The notes: a model not told the origin generated them from the sequence alone. Numbered from the stretch's first letter, positions 1 to 5,880 are shown. The stretch is DNA of 5,880 nt from a bacterium UBP12_UBA5184 (GCA_002413145.1 DHWK01000077.1:1-5880); one strand, 5' to 3'. Program-made: numbers and translations.

Positions 1-900
1 TTTGGCCGGAACAAGGCGCTCGGAACCGATCGCGTGCGCTGGTTCTCCGGAAGCGAAGACGTCCTGCACCGCGTACGAGGGATTCTCGCACTACACGATA
101 TCGAGGTCGGCATGTCGCGCGATCCGCGCGGCAAGGGCCTCTACGTGACGACCGCGAGTCAGTGGTTCATTCGAGCCCTAAAAACGGCGTGCGGCATCGA
201 GTCCAACGGCCCCAAAGACCTGACGATCCGCATACCGGAAATGATCGGCAAGTCGCCGCTTCCGGTGATCCATGCGTTTTTGGCCGGGCTTCTGGACAGC
301 GACGGATGCGTCGACAAGGACGGCAGCCCATCGTATACGACCTGCAGCGAGGCGATGGCCGAAGATCTCGCGGCACTCTTGGGACTGCTCGGCTTCCAGC
401 CAACGATCAAGAAAAAACAGCCGCATCGCCGGGGCAAGCATCCGACGTACACGGTCCTTCTGGCACGGCGCATTCGCGTCGACGAATTGGCCCAGCGCAT
501 CGCTTTCTTCATGTCGTGTTACGCTCGCAAGGAACGTCTGCGTGGCGACTCTGCGCTCGACATGCGCCAACTGCATCTGCCGTTTCGAACGTGGCGCGAC
601 GAGCTCAAGAAGTACGACCTGATCGGCCGCAGCGGAAAACGCGGCCCCCTCGCCGCCAGCATGAGCCGATGGGCGTGCAACTATGCCGGCCGCACTCGGC
701 GTGCCGACCTGCTCGTGCTGGCCGACGTGCTCGAACCGCACGATGGATCGCTTGCGGCGCTCGTTCGCCGAATCGGAAATTCCGGACAAGAGATCAAGTC
801 GGTCGAAAAGGCGACGGTAGCGAAGCCGTTTTACGACCTCAGCGTCGACGACTGGAACACGTATGCGGCCGGAAACGGCGGCATGACGATGATCCATAAT
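1..900 (+). mobile_element. Intein 1 of NrdJ (C-terminal 300 residues) with LAGLIDADG homing endonuclease
   Basis: This is a protein-splicing element translated in frame with NrdJ, with its N-terminal splicing block outside the window. The C-terminal end is placed after Asn at 898-900 (MIHN), followed by Thr+1 at 901. That Thr begins the TGFAFSQLRP extein motif, and in uninterrupted class II reductases a Gly-rich stretch precedes it. The DOD (LAGLIDADG) endonuclease motif LAGLLDSDG is at 280-306. The preceding text (RVRWFSGSEDVLHRVRGIL at 34-90) looks like the region between two such motifs, so the first motif is presumably upstream. Splicing block F is FYDLSVDDWNTYAAG (829-873). The His often found in this block seems to be replaced by Trp or Asn, while the penultimate His and terminal Asn are kept. 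The frame is intact, so the endonuclease may still be functional. Host-protein splicing is inferred, not shown. Confidence 0.9.
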
Positions 901-3900
901 ACCGGTTTTGCTTTCTCGCAACTGCGGCCCAGCGGGTCGCTCGTAGCGACAACTGGTCGCGACGCGTCGGGTCCGGTCTCGTTCATGAAAGTCTTCAACG
1001 CCGCGACCGACTCGATCAAGCAAGGCGGCGTGCGCCGCGGCGCCAACATGGCGGTGCTGCGCGTCGATCATCCGGACATCTTCGAATTCATGCGCTGCAA
1101 GAAAGAGCTGGATTCGGAGAACCGCGCGCTCTGGAACCGCTTCTCCGACACCGGCGCGTACACCGAACAAGAGCTCGGGCACATCAAGCAAGAGCTGCTC
1201 CAGACGCAGATGAACAATTTCAACATCTCCGTCGGGGTTACGGATAAGTTCATGGATGCCGTCGAGCGCGACGGCGATTTCGAGCTCGTCGATCCGCGCA
1301 CGAAGGCCGTCGTGCGCACGGTGAAAGCCCGCGAGATCTGGGATGCGATCGTCGCCGGCGCCTGGCAAAACGGCGAGCCGGGCGTAATATTCCTCGATCA
1401 TCCAGAAGCGAATCCGCTACCCGGGCTCGGCCCCATCGAGGCCACAAATCCGTGCGTTACGGGCGACACGCTCGTCGCCGTCGCAGACGGTCGCGGGCAC
1501 GTGCGCATCGACGAACTCGCTTGCGATGGGTCCGACGTACCGGTGTTCTGTTTAACCGATCGCGGTGCCGTGACCGTGCGCACGATGCGTCATCCCCGCA
1601 AGACTGGAACGGAATCTCCTATCCTGAAGATCGGTCTCGATGACGGCTCGACGGTACGAGTCACGCCGAATCATAAGTTTTTGCTTCGCGATGGTACCTA
1701 CAAGGAAGCCCGGCATCTCGCCGCCGGCGACAGCCTCAAAATCATGACCCGCTTCCAGGCATCCCTAAAGGAAGTGTTTCCGACCGCGAACAGCCGCTCT
1801 CAAGATTACTGGTGGATCAATAATGGTCGCCGATCGAATCGGCTCGAGCACCGCTTTATCGCCGAATTTGCTTATAACACGGCGATTCCGTCCGGGCACG
1901 TCGTGCATCATAAAGATTACAATGCCCAGAACAACGCACCAAGCAATCTTGCAATCTTGACTCGCGCCGAGCACGACCACTTGCACCGGAACGATAAACT
2001 CGGCGACCGGAATCCGATGCGCCGCGCGAAAGTCGAATGGGACGAGGCGAAATGGGCCGCGTATCGAGCAAAGCATTCGGCTAACAACAGCGGCCCGGCG
2101 AACAAGCGCTATTCCGGCGTCACAAACGAGGAGATGCGCGAAGCGGCGCTAGTGTTGACGCACGAGCTCAAACGTCGCTTTAGCACCGACGAATGGGCCG
2201 CATACGCTCTCGAGCACGGACTGCCGCAACAGTTCAGCGGATGGCGCGCCCATCACCTGAACGGGACCATCCGCGGCCTCTCCAAGTGGGCCGCCCGAGA
2301 ACTTGGCTTCCTCGACTACGGCGACCCGCGATCGCTCCGCCATTTTCAAGAAGCGCTGGAACAGGGATATGACGCTGAAACCGTCGGCGGCGTGTTATTC
2401 GTCGTAAAGCAGTGCGAGGTGTGTCACCAAGAATTTAGGGCGCCCTACGTTTATCGCGAGATCGCACATTGCTCACGCGCTTGTAGTGCACGGCGTCTCA
2501 ACGAAGATCCCGAGATTCACGTGCGGCGTCACGTAGCCAGAAAGAAAACGCTACAGCGGTGCAAAGAGACGCTGCGCGAACGGCAGCTTGCGGTTTATGC
2601 CGAATTGAAAATGAGCGGGATGCCTGTCCTAAAACGCGATTGGGTGACTGCTTGCAAGTCGCGAGGCATCTCCGCGGAGATCTCCCGGGTTAGCAGCCCA
2701 TTCCGCAAGTACGACGATCTCAAGCAGGCGGCGACGCTGTTCAATCACCGCGTCATCTCAGTCGAAGCCGCTGGATTTGCCGACGTGTACAACGGCACCG
2801 TCGATGAGTTCCATAACTTCTTCGTCGGCGGATTCGAGAGTCGCACCGCTAGCGGTAAGAAACAGTATGCGTATGTCTGTAATAGGCAATGTGGCGAGCA
2901 ACTTTTGCACGGATACGATTCTTGCAACTTAGGATCGATCAATGTCGGACACTTTTACGACGCAAGTGCGAAAGATATCAATTGGGAACGGTTAGCACAA
3001 GCGACGACGCTATCGATTCGCTTCCTCGACAACGTGATCGACGCGAACATCTATCCGCTCAAAGAGATCTCCGACATGGTGCAGAGCAATCGGCGCGTCG
3101 GACTCGGCATCATGGGCTTCGCCGACCTTTTGATCCAAATGGAGATCGCGTACGGATCGCCCGAAGCTATCGCGTTTGCCGAAAAACTGATGAAGTTCAT
3201 TCAACAACGCGCAGAAGAGACGAGCGAACAACTCGCGCGCGAGCGCGGTGACTTCCCGAACAAGAATCTCTCCGTGTGGGCCGACGACCCGCGCCCGCGT
3301 CGCAATGCAGCGCTTCTCTCCATAGCGCCGACCGGAACGATCTCGATGATCGCGGGCTGCTCGTTCGGCTGCGAGCCGTACTTCGGCATGGCCTACACGA
3401 AGCATGTCATGAAAGACTCGGAAGGACGGCCTCAGCATCTGTATTATGTGGTTCCACTCTTCGAGGAAATTGCAAGAGACGAAGGCTTCTTCTCGGAAGC
3501 GCTCCTTTCGCGAATCGAAGAGAATCGCGGCTCGGTTAAAGGCTTGCCGGAAGTCCCGCAACATTGGCAAGATGTGTTCACGACATCCTCCGACGTCACC
3601 GTCGATCAGCACATCGACATGCTCGCGGCGTTCCAAAAACACACGTGCAACGCGGTCTCGAAAACCGTGAATGCGCCCAACGACGACACGGTAGAAAACG
3701 TCGCGCGCTCGATCATTCGCGCCTACAAGAAAGGCTGCAAGGGCTTCACCTACTATCGGGACGGATCGCGTACCGAGCAAGTCGTTACGTTCTCGCGCGA
3801 AGGCGACATCAAGGGCGTCAACCGCGACGTGACGGCCGGCGCCGCGACGGAGCCGGCTGCAAATGCCGGGGCAACTGCTGCGCTTTCAAGTGGTACGCCT

Positions 3901-3981
3901 GCATCTGCGACCGACTCGCTCGAAGAACTCAACATCGAAGAACTGCTCACCAAAGCCAATGCGCTTTTGGAGACTCGCTAA
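1..3981 (+). CDS. nrdJ: Class II (B12-dependent) ribonucleotide reductase large chain, two-intein precursor, 5' end outside window
   Basis: After splicing, this cytosolic enzyme should reduce ribonucleotides to deoxyribonucleotides using an adenosylcobalamin-generated thiyl radical. The frame is open from base 1, so the GTG at 34 is internal and the true start lies upstream. Visible layout (residue 1 = base 1): intein 1, 1-300; extein, 301-484; intein 2, 485-963; C-extein, 964-1326. Extein motifs fit NrdJ: TGFAFSQLRPSGS at 901, GGVRRGANM near 1024, NNFNISV at 1213, NGEPGVIFLD near 1372, then NP (1447) joined after splicing to CGEQ (2890), SCNLGSIN (2920), NRRVGLGIMGFAD near 3088, APTGTIS (3325), AVSKTVN near 3652 and GCKGFTYYRDGSR (3733). 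By family knowledge, Cys 2890 is the radical cysteine, Asn 1447 and Glu 2896 assist it, and Cys 2923 is one of the reducing pair. Its partner lies upstream of the window. The chain ends in an Ala-rich linker and an acidic helix without the usual TSCPD and zinc-ribbon tail, which the next gene supplies. Confidence 0.96.
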   Translation, partial: FGRNKALGTDRVRWFSGSEDVLHRVRGILALHDIEVGMSRDPRGKGLYVTTASQWFIRALKTACGIESNGPKDLTIRIPEMIGKSPLPVIHAFLAGLLDSDGCVDKDGSPSYTTCSEAMAEDLAALLGLLGFQPTIKKKQPHRRGKHPTYTVLLARRIRVDELAQRIAFFMSCYARKERLRGDSALDMRQLHLPFRTWRDELKKYDLIGRSGKRGPLAASMSRWACNYAGRTRRADLLVLADVLEPHDGSLAALVRRIGNSGQEIKSVEKATVAKPFYDLSVDDWNTYAAGNGGMTMIHNTGFAFSQLRPSGSLVATTGRDASGPVSFMKVFNAATDSIKQGGVRRGANMAVLRVDHPDIFEFMRCKKELDSENRALWNRFSDTGAYTEQELGHIKQELLQTQMNNFNISVGVTDKFMDAVERDGDFELVDPRTKAVVRTVKAREIWDAIVAGAWQNGEPGVIFLDHPEANPLPGLGPIEATNPCVTGDTLVAVADGRGHVRIDELACDGSDVPVFCLTDRGAVTVRTMRHPRKTGTESPILKIGLDDGSTVRVTPNHKFLLRDGTYKEARHLAAGDSLKIMTRFQASLKEVFPTANSRSQDYWWINNGRRSNRLEHRFIAEFAYNTAIPSGHVVHHKDYNAQNNAPSNLAILTRAEHDHLHRNDKLGDRNPMRRAKVEWDEAKWAAYRAKHSANNSGPANKRYSGVTNEEMREAALVLTHELKRRFSTDEWAAYALEHGLPQQFSGWRAHHLNGTIRGLSKWAARELGFLDYGDPRSLRHFQEALEQGYDAETVGGVLFVVKQCEVCHQEFRAPYVYREIAHCSRACSARRLNEDPEIHVRRHVARKKTLQRCKETLRERQLAVYAELKMSGMPVLKRDWVTACKSRGISAEISRVSSPFRKYDDLKQAATLFNHRVISVEAAGFADVYNGTVDEFHNFFVGGFESRTASGKKQYAYVCNRQCGEQLLHGYDSCNLGSINVGHFYDASAKDINWERLAQATTLSIRFLDNVIDANIYPLKEISDMVQSNRRVGLGIMGFADLLIQMEIAYGSPEAIAFAEKLMKFIQQRAEETSEQLARERGDFPNKNLSVWADDPRPRRNAALLSIAPTGTISMIAGCSFGCEPYFGMAYTKHVMKDSEGRPQHLYYVVPLFEEIARDEGFFSEALLSRIEENRGSVKGLPEVPQHWQDVFTTSSDVTVDQHIDMLAAFQKHTCNAVSKTVNAPNDDTVENVARSIIRAYKKGCKGFTYYRDGSRTEQVVTFSREGDIKGVNRDVTAGAATEPAANAGATAALSSGTPASATDSLEELNIEELLTKANALLETR
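1453..2889 (+). mobile_element. Intein 2 of NrdJ (complete, 479 residues) with HNH homing endonuclease, ending in Gln
   Basis: This complete intein splits the NPCGEQ active-site motif between NP (1447-1452) and CGEQ (2890-2901). Excision restores the family motif exactly, which fixes both boundaries. Block A starts with nucleophile Cys 1453 (CVTGDTLVAV). Block B has TPNH at 1663-1674. Block F is VYNGTVDEFHNFFVGG at 2785-2832, with its His at 2812. The C-terminus reads YVCNRQ before Cys+1 at 2890, so the last residue is Gln instead of Asn and the penultimate residue is Arg instead of His. Terminal Gln is documented in some splicing inteins, including reductase inteins. Cys+1 is also the predicted thiyl-radical cysteine, so the unspliced precursor cannot be an active reductase. 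The insert between blocks B and F is about 370 residues and holds the endonuclease and accessory DNA-binding regions. There are no frameshifts. Confidence 0.93.
1801..2745 (+). other. HNH endonuclease and accessory DNA-binding region inside intein 2
   Basis: The HNH core lies at 1888-1986: GHVVHHKDYNAQNN, then SNLAILT, then HDHLH. The paired His (1906, 1909), the central Asn (1945) and the later His residues (1972, 1978, 1984) match the beta-beta-alpha metal nuclease fold of HNH homing enzymes. The following roughly 250 residues are not needed for splicing. They contain a helical segment at about 2125-2320 (RRFSTDEWAAYALEHGLP), a four-Cys motif C-x2-C-x15-C-x3-C at 2413-2484 that probably binds zinc, and a second helical segment at about 2560-2745 (LKRDWVTACKSRGI) that resembles the first. 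Together these look like modular target-recognition elements. The domain limits are approximate, and the DNA-binding role of the accessory segments is inferred from composition and position. Confidence 0.8.
3832..3978 (+). other. Ala-rich linker and acidic C-terminal helix of the NrdJ chain
   Basis: After the last conserved catalytic motif (YRDGSR, then QVV at 3778) the chain runs through about 29 residues rich in Ala, Thr, Ser and Gly (3832-3918). It ends in a predicted amphipathic acidic helix, LEELNIEELLTKANALLETR (3919-3978). In single-chain relatives a linker at this point leads into the TSCPD domain. Here the protein stops and that domain follows as a separate gene. The helix could be a docking element for the second chain. 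That is inference only. Confidence 0.6.
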
Positions 3982-3986
3982 GCCCC

Positions 3987-3992
3987 GGAGGG
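3987..3992 (+). promoter_or_regulatory. Ribosome binding site of the NrdJb-like gene
   Basis: GGAGGG is a strong Shine-Dalgarno match ending 9 bases before the ATG at 4002. It sits in the 20-base gap after the nrdJ stop codon. It fixes the ATG as the start and separates this gene from a longer open frame that runs upstream out of phase with nrdJ. The short gap supports co-transcription of the two reductase genes. Confidence 0.85.
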
Positions 3993-4001
3993 CTGCTTGC
4001 C

Positions 4002-4862
4002 ATGAACGAAGCCAACCTCAAGACCACCATCGCCGGACTCATCGCGAAAGTCCAGCGCCTGCAAACCGAAAACGACCAGCTGCGCACCAAGAACGGCGAG
4101 TGCGCGGAGGCGATGCGCAAGCTCGTCACGAGGGTCGAGCATCTCCAAGCCCAGGTTCAGGAGCATCGGCCGACCGCGCCGAGCGGTTCCGACTACCGGG
4201 CGCGGCCGCCGGTCGTGCACGGCCGAACGGTCGCCGTGAACGTCGGCTGCGGCCCGCTCTACATCACGCTGAACGAAGACGAGACGGGCAAGCCGTTCGA
4301 GGTCTTCTTCAAACTCGGCAAGAGCGGCTCGTGCCAGCAGTCGTACCTCGAGGCGCTCGGCGTCGCGGTCTCCGTCGGCCTGCGCTACGGCGCGGACCCC
4401 CAGAAATTCATCGACAAGTTCGAGGGGATGCGCTGCCCCAATCCCAAGATGCGCGACTCGGCGGGCCCGACGACGCTCTCGTGCGCCGACGGGATCTCAC
4501 AAGGCCTCGCGAAGGCGCTGACCCTCGCGTTTCCGTCCGTCGGCGACGTCAGCCCGCGCGCCGAAGCGCACGTCGTCCCGGTTGCCGAACCCCAATATCG
4601 GCTCAATAGCGAAGAGCGATCCGAGACCCAAGCCAACGCCAAGTCGATCGATCTAATCCAGGCGATCGGGGTCGAGAATGGGCACGGCAACGGCGACGTC
4701 ATGCCCTCGCTCGCGACGATGACCACGCTACCGTCCCAATCGGTCCGCAAAAAGATGCTCGCGGGGGTCGGCATGTGCCCGAAATGCGGCGGCAACTTGA
4801 TCTCGCAAGGCGGCTGCGTCCAGTGCCTGCAAGACTGCGGCTACATCGGCAAGTGTTCGTAG
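4002..4862 (+). CDS. nrdJb: Class II ribonucleotide reductase C-terminal subunit: coiled coil, TSCPD domain, zinc-ribbon tail (NrdJb-like)
   Basis: The gene encodes a 286-residue protein from an ATG with a strong SD. Residues about 5-55 form a charged heptad-like coiled coil (LIAKVQRLQTENDQLRTK). Residues about 65-172 match the TSCPD domain found at the C-terminus of class II reductases: RARPPVVHGRT, CGPLYITLNEDETGKPFEVF, then a Gly-Cys segment near 110 and an ALGVAVSVGLRYGADPQKF helix, with Cys 83, 111, 145 and 161. Residues 180-250 look like a flexible linker. The tail has CPKCGG (Cys 259, 262), Cys 272, Cys 275 and a final CGYIGKC (Cys 279, 285), as in the terminal zinc-ribbon and redox tail of single-chain NrdJ. 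The tail Cys pair likely passes electrons from thioredoxin to the active-site disulfide of the catalytic chain, here in trans. It lies 20 bases behind nrdJ and is probably co-transcribed. Split class II reductases (NrdJa and NrdJb) are known, for example in Pseudomonas. The exact orthology of this chain is less certain. Confidence 0.88.
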   Translation: MNEANLKTTIAGLIAKVQRLQTENDQLRTKNGECAEAMRKLVTRVEHLQAQVQEHRPTAPSGSDYRARPPVVHGRTVAVNVGCGPLYITLNEDETGKPFEVFFKLGKSGSCQQSYLEALGVAVSVGLRYGADPQKFIDKFEGMRCPNPKMRDSAGPTTLSCADGISQGLAKALTLAFPSVGDVSPRAEAHVVPVAEPQYRLNSEERSETQANAKSIDLIQAIGVENGHGNGDVMPSLATMTTLPSQSVRKKMLAGVGMCPKCGGNLISQGGCVQCLQDCGYIGKCS

Positions 4863-4866
4863 CGTC

Positions 4867-4893
4867 GTGACTCGGGGCCCGAGCGCGGGTCGT
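4867..4893 (+). terminator. Possible hairpin terminator between convergent genes
   Basis: The 30-base gap between the convergent stop codons can fold in two competing ways. One is a long-range stem, GACTCG (4869-4874) with CGGGTC (4886-4891), including one G-U pair. The other is a compact palindrome, CTCGGG and CCCGAG, around 4871-4883. The plus-strand stretch after it (ACTTCTTCT) is only moderately T-rich and the minus side has no T-tract, so this is a weak call. Confidence 0.3.
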
Positions 4894-5453
4894 CACTTCT
4901 TCTCCGGAAACCGAGCGTACAGCGCGGCGTCGAGGTAATCGCCCCCGAGCTTCAGACGGTTGCGCAGCACCGCTTCGAACGTAAAGCCGGCGCGCTCGGC
5001 GACCCGGCGGCTTTTCAGATTGTCGACGACGGCGTACAGCTCGAGCCGTCGGATCTCGTGCGCCTCGAACGCGAAGTCTGAAAAACGAACGAGCGACTTC
5101 GTCATGATCCCTCGTCCGGTGAAACCGGTCCCGAGCCAGTAACCGACCGAGGTGACGTCGTGCAGTCCGGTCGGACCGTGAAGCTCGATCGCACCGATGG
5201 GTGCGCCGTCGTAAAAGATCGCAAACGTCGTCTCGGCGAGAGCGCGAGAGCGCCGCTCGTCGACCAGCGCGATGTAGGCGCGCAGGTCGTCGGGACCGCG
5301 GTGTGCCTCAACCCAGGGCAGCCAACGAGCCAGCTCGGCGCGACTCTCCGCAATCACCGCATCGAGCGCGTCGGCGTATTCGGCGACGAGCGGCTTCAGC
5401 CGTAGGCGTTCGTCGACGGGAAGTTCGATTCGGGGCGAGCGAGGTTCAGCCAA
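4893..5453 (-). CDS. GNAT-family N-acetyltransferase, RimJ/RimL type
   Basis: This is a cytosolic acetyl-CoA-dependent N-acetyltransferase of 186 residues, a normal length for RimJ/RimL-type GNATs. The order of elements fits: LRLKPL near residue 17, a helical N-terminal half with RWLPWVEAHRGPDDLRAYI (43-61), the strand FAIFYDGAPIGAIEL (78-91), then GYWLG and the acetyl-CoA pyrophosphate loop GFTGRGIM (110-117). The NLKSRRVAERAGF segment (145-157) and a short C-terminal strand region close the fold. The substrate could be a ribosomal protein N-terminus, an antibiotic or a small amine, and the sequence does not decide. The start is a TTG at 5453-5451 that overlaps the end of the preceding RuBisCO-like gene by 8 bases. 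No ATG occurs early in the frame, and the TTG puts LRLKPL at the usual distance from the N-terminus. I see no clear SD, so translation probably depends on coupling. Confidence 0.88.
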   Translation of the reverse strand: MAEPRSPRIELPVDERLRLKPLVAEYADALDAVIAESRAELARWLPWVEAHRGPDDLRAYIALVDERRSRALAETTFAIFYDGAPIGAIELHGPTGLHDVTSVGYWLGTGFTGRGIMTKSLVRFSDFAFEAHEIRRLELYAVVDNLKSRRVAERAGFTFEAVLRNRLKLGGDYLDAALYARFPEKK

Positions 5454-5880
5454 CCGGCGAGGGTACCGGGCCGGTCGCCTCGGCTGCGAATGGATGCCCT
5501 TCGACGTGGGCCACGAATTCGCGGGTGCGGTCCAGCAACTGCTCGCGCGCGACCAGCAGGTTGCCGCCGATCAGAAGCATCGAATCGCGACCGTAATCGT
5601 CGAGCAATTCCGGCACGCGCTCGACGAGCATACCCCCGGCCGGTACCGGCATCGCCGGCTTCACGTCGCCCCACGGAGCGCGCAGCGCGGCCGCGATCGC
5701 CAGACTCTGCTCGCGCGAGTAGGCGAAGCGTCCGCCGAAGTTCACGAAGATCACCGCATCGGCGCCGAAGAGCCGAAAGAGCTTGCCGAACACGAGCGTC
5801 GGATCGATACGGGTCGCCCCGCCGAACGAGGGGTGCGCGAGGTAGACGAATTCGGGGAACTCGTCGACCAGGTCGGCGAA
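5446..5880 (-). CDS. RuBisCO-like protein (form IV), C-terminal 144 residues, 5' end outside window
   Basis: The frame is open at the right edge and ends with TGA at 5448-5446. Visible residues (1 = window edge) resemble the C-terminal barrel of the RuBisCO superfamily: AHPSFGGATRIDPTL (15-29), FGKLFRLFGADAVIFVNFGGRF (31-52, where RuBisCO has the RLxGAD region and catalytic loop 6), MPVPAGGM (77-84, matching the phosphate-binding SGG region) and YGRDSMLLIGGNLL (96-109, matching the GGG phosphate loop). The loop 6 lysine and GKxEG signature needed for CO2 fixation are replaced by FVNFGGRF, so this is not a carboxylating RuBisCO. Known RuBisCO-like proteins act in methionine salvage (enolase) or in isoterythronate and apionate sugar catabolism. 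The visible part does not choose among these. The 8-base overlap with the GNAT gene implies a shared transcript. Confidence 0.85.
   Translation of the reverse strand, partial: FADLVDEFPEFVYLAHPSFGGATRIDPTLVFGKLFRLFGADAVIFVNFGGRFAYSREQSLAIAAALRAPWGDVKPAMPVPAGGMLVERVPELLDDYGRDSMLLIGGNLLVAREQLLDRTREFVAHVEGHPFAAEATGPVPSPVG

Noticed and set aside
34..36. GTG as the start of the large plus-strand gene
   Set aside because: The frame is open to base 1, the upstream codons (FGRNKALGTDR) read as intein sequence, and the GTG lies inside a homing endonuclease domain.
178..1401. Long minus-strand open frame of 407 codons opposite the reductase
   Set aside because: It is antisense to conserved intein and reductase motifs, has no recognisable domain and a composition typical of a GC-rich shadow frame.
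2881..2889. Intein 2 ending at Asn 2881 (canonical Asn) instead of Gln 2887
   Set aside because: Cleavage there would leave Arg-Gln inserted between NP and CGEQ in the active site and would give Arg as the +1 residue, which is not a nucleophile.
1453..2889. Group I intron or stand-alone endonuclease gene inside nrdJ
   Set aside because: The insert is in frame throughout, without stops, and has protein-splicing blocks A, B and F plus a Cys+1, so it is an intein.
3010..3780. Minus-strand open frame of 256 codons
   Set aside because: It lies wholly opposite the conserved C-extein, and its translation is Arg/Val/Glu-rich with no family features.
3564..4001. Upstream extension of the NrdJb-like gene
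   Set aside because: The in-phase open stretch overlaps conserved NrdJ coding sequence in another frame and translates to Arg-rich noise. The strong SD before the ATG at 4002 sets the start.
5396..5674. Minus-strand open frame of 92 codons and the plus-strand frames over 5160-5596
   Set aside because: They overlap the RuBisCO-like and GNAT genes in other frames and show no protein-family features.

Overview
The window comes from a GC-rich bacterial chromosome, roughly 60% GC in the stretches I counted, with occasional alternative starts. It is dominated by an adenosylcobalamin-dependent (class II) ribonucleotide reductase locus. I cannot assign a taxon from sequence alone. A high-GC environmental lineage with a split class II reductase and a RuBisCO-like protein is all I would claim.

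Positions 1-3981 (+) are one uninterrupted reading frame that is already open at the left edge. It encodes a class II reductase large chain (NrdJ) interrupted by two inteins. Intein 1 (1-900, N-terminus outside the window) carries a LAGLIDADG-type homing endonuclease and ends in His-Asn just before the Thr of the TGFAFSQLRP extein motif. An extein block follows at 901-1452. Intein 2 (1453-2889, complete, 479 residues) carries an HNH endonuclease plus a long accessory region with a four-Cys metal-site motif. It ends in Gln and sits directly before the cysteine expected to carry the thiyl radical. The C-extein (2890-3978) completes the catalytic barrel and ends in an Ala-rich linker and an acidic helix.

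Twenty bases downstream, behind a good Shine-Dalgarno, a second gene (4002-4862, +) encodes an N-terminal coiled coil, a TSCPD domain and a terminal Cys-rich zinc-ribbon or redox tail. In many single-chain NrdJ proteins these domains form the C-terminus, so the reductase here is split into NrdJa- and NrdJb-like chains. Production of active enzyme should need two splicing events plus assembly of two polypeptides.

A short convergent gap (4863-4892) separates this from two genes on the minus strand whose ends overlap by 8 bp. These are the C-terminal 144 residues of a RuBisCO-like (form IV) protein (5446-5880, continuing beyond the right edge) and, downstream of it, a RimJ/RimL-type GNAT acetyltransferase with a TTG start (4893-5453). 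The overlap suggests a translationally coupled operon unrelated to the reductase. No RNA genes, CRISPR arrays, insertion sequences or long DNA repeats were seen. The inteins are the mobile elements of this window.
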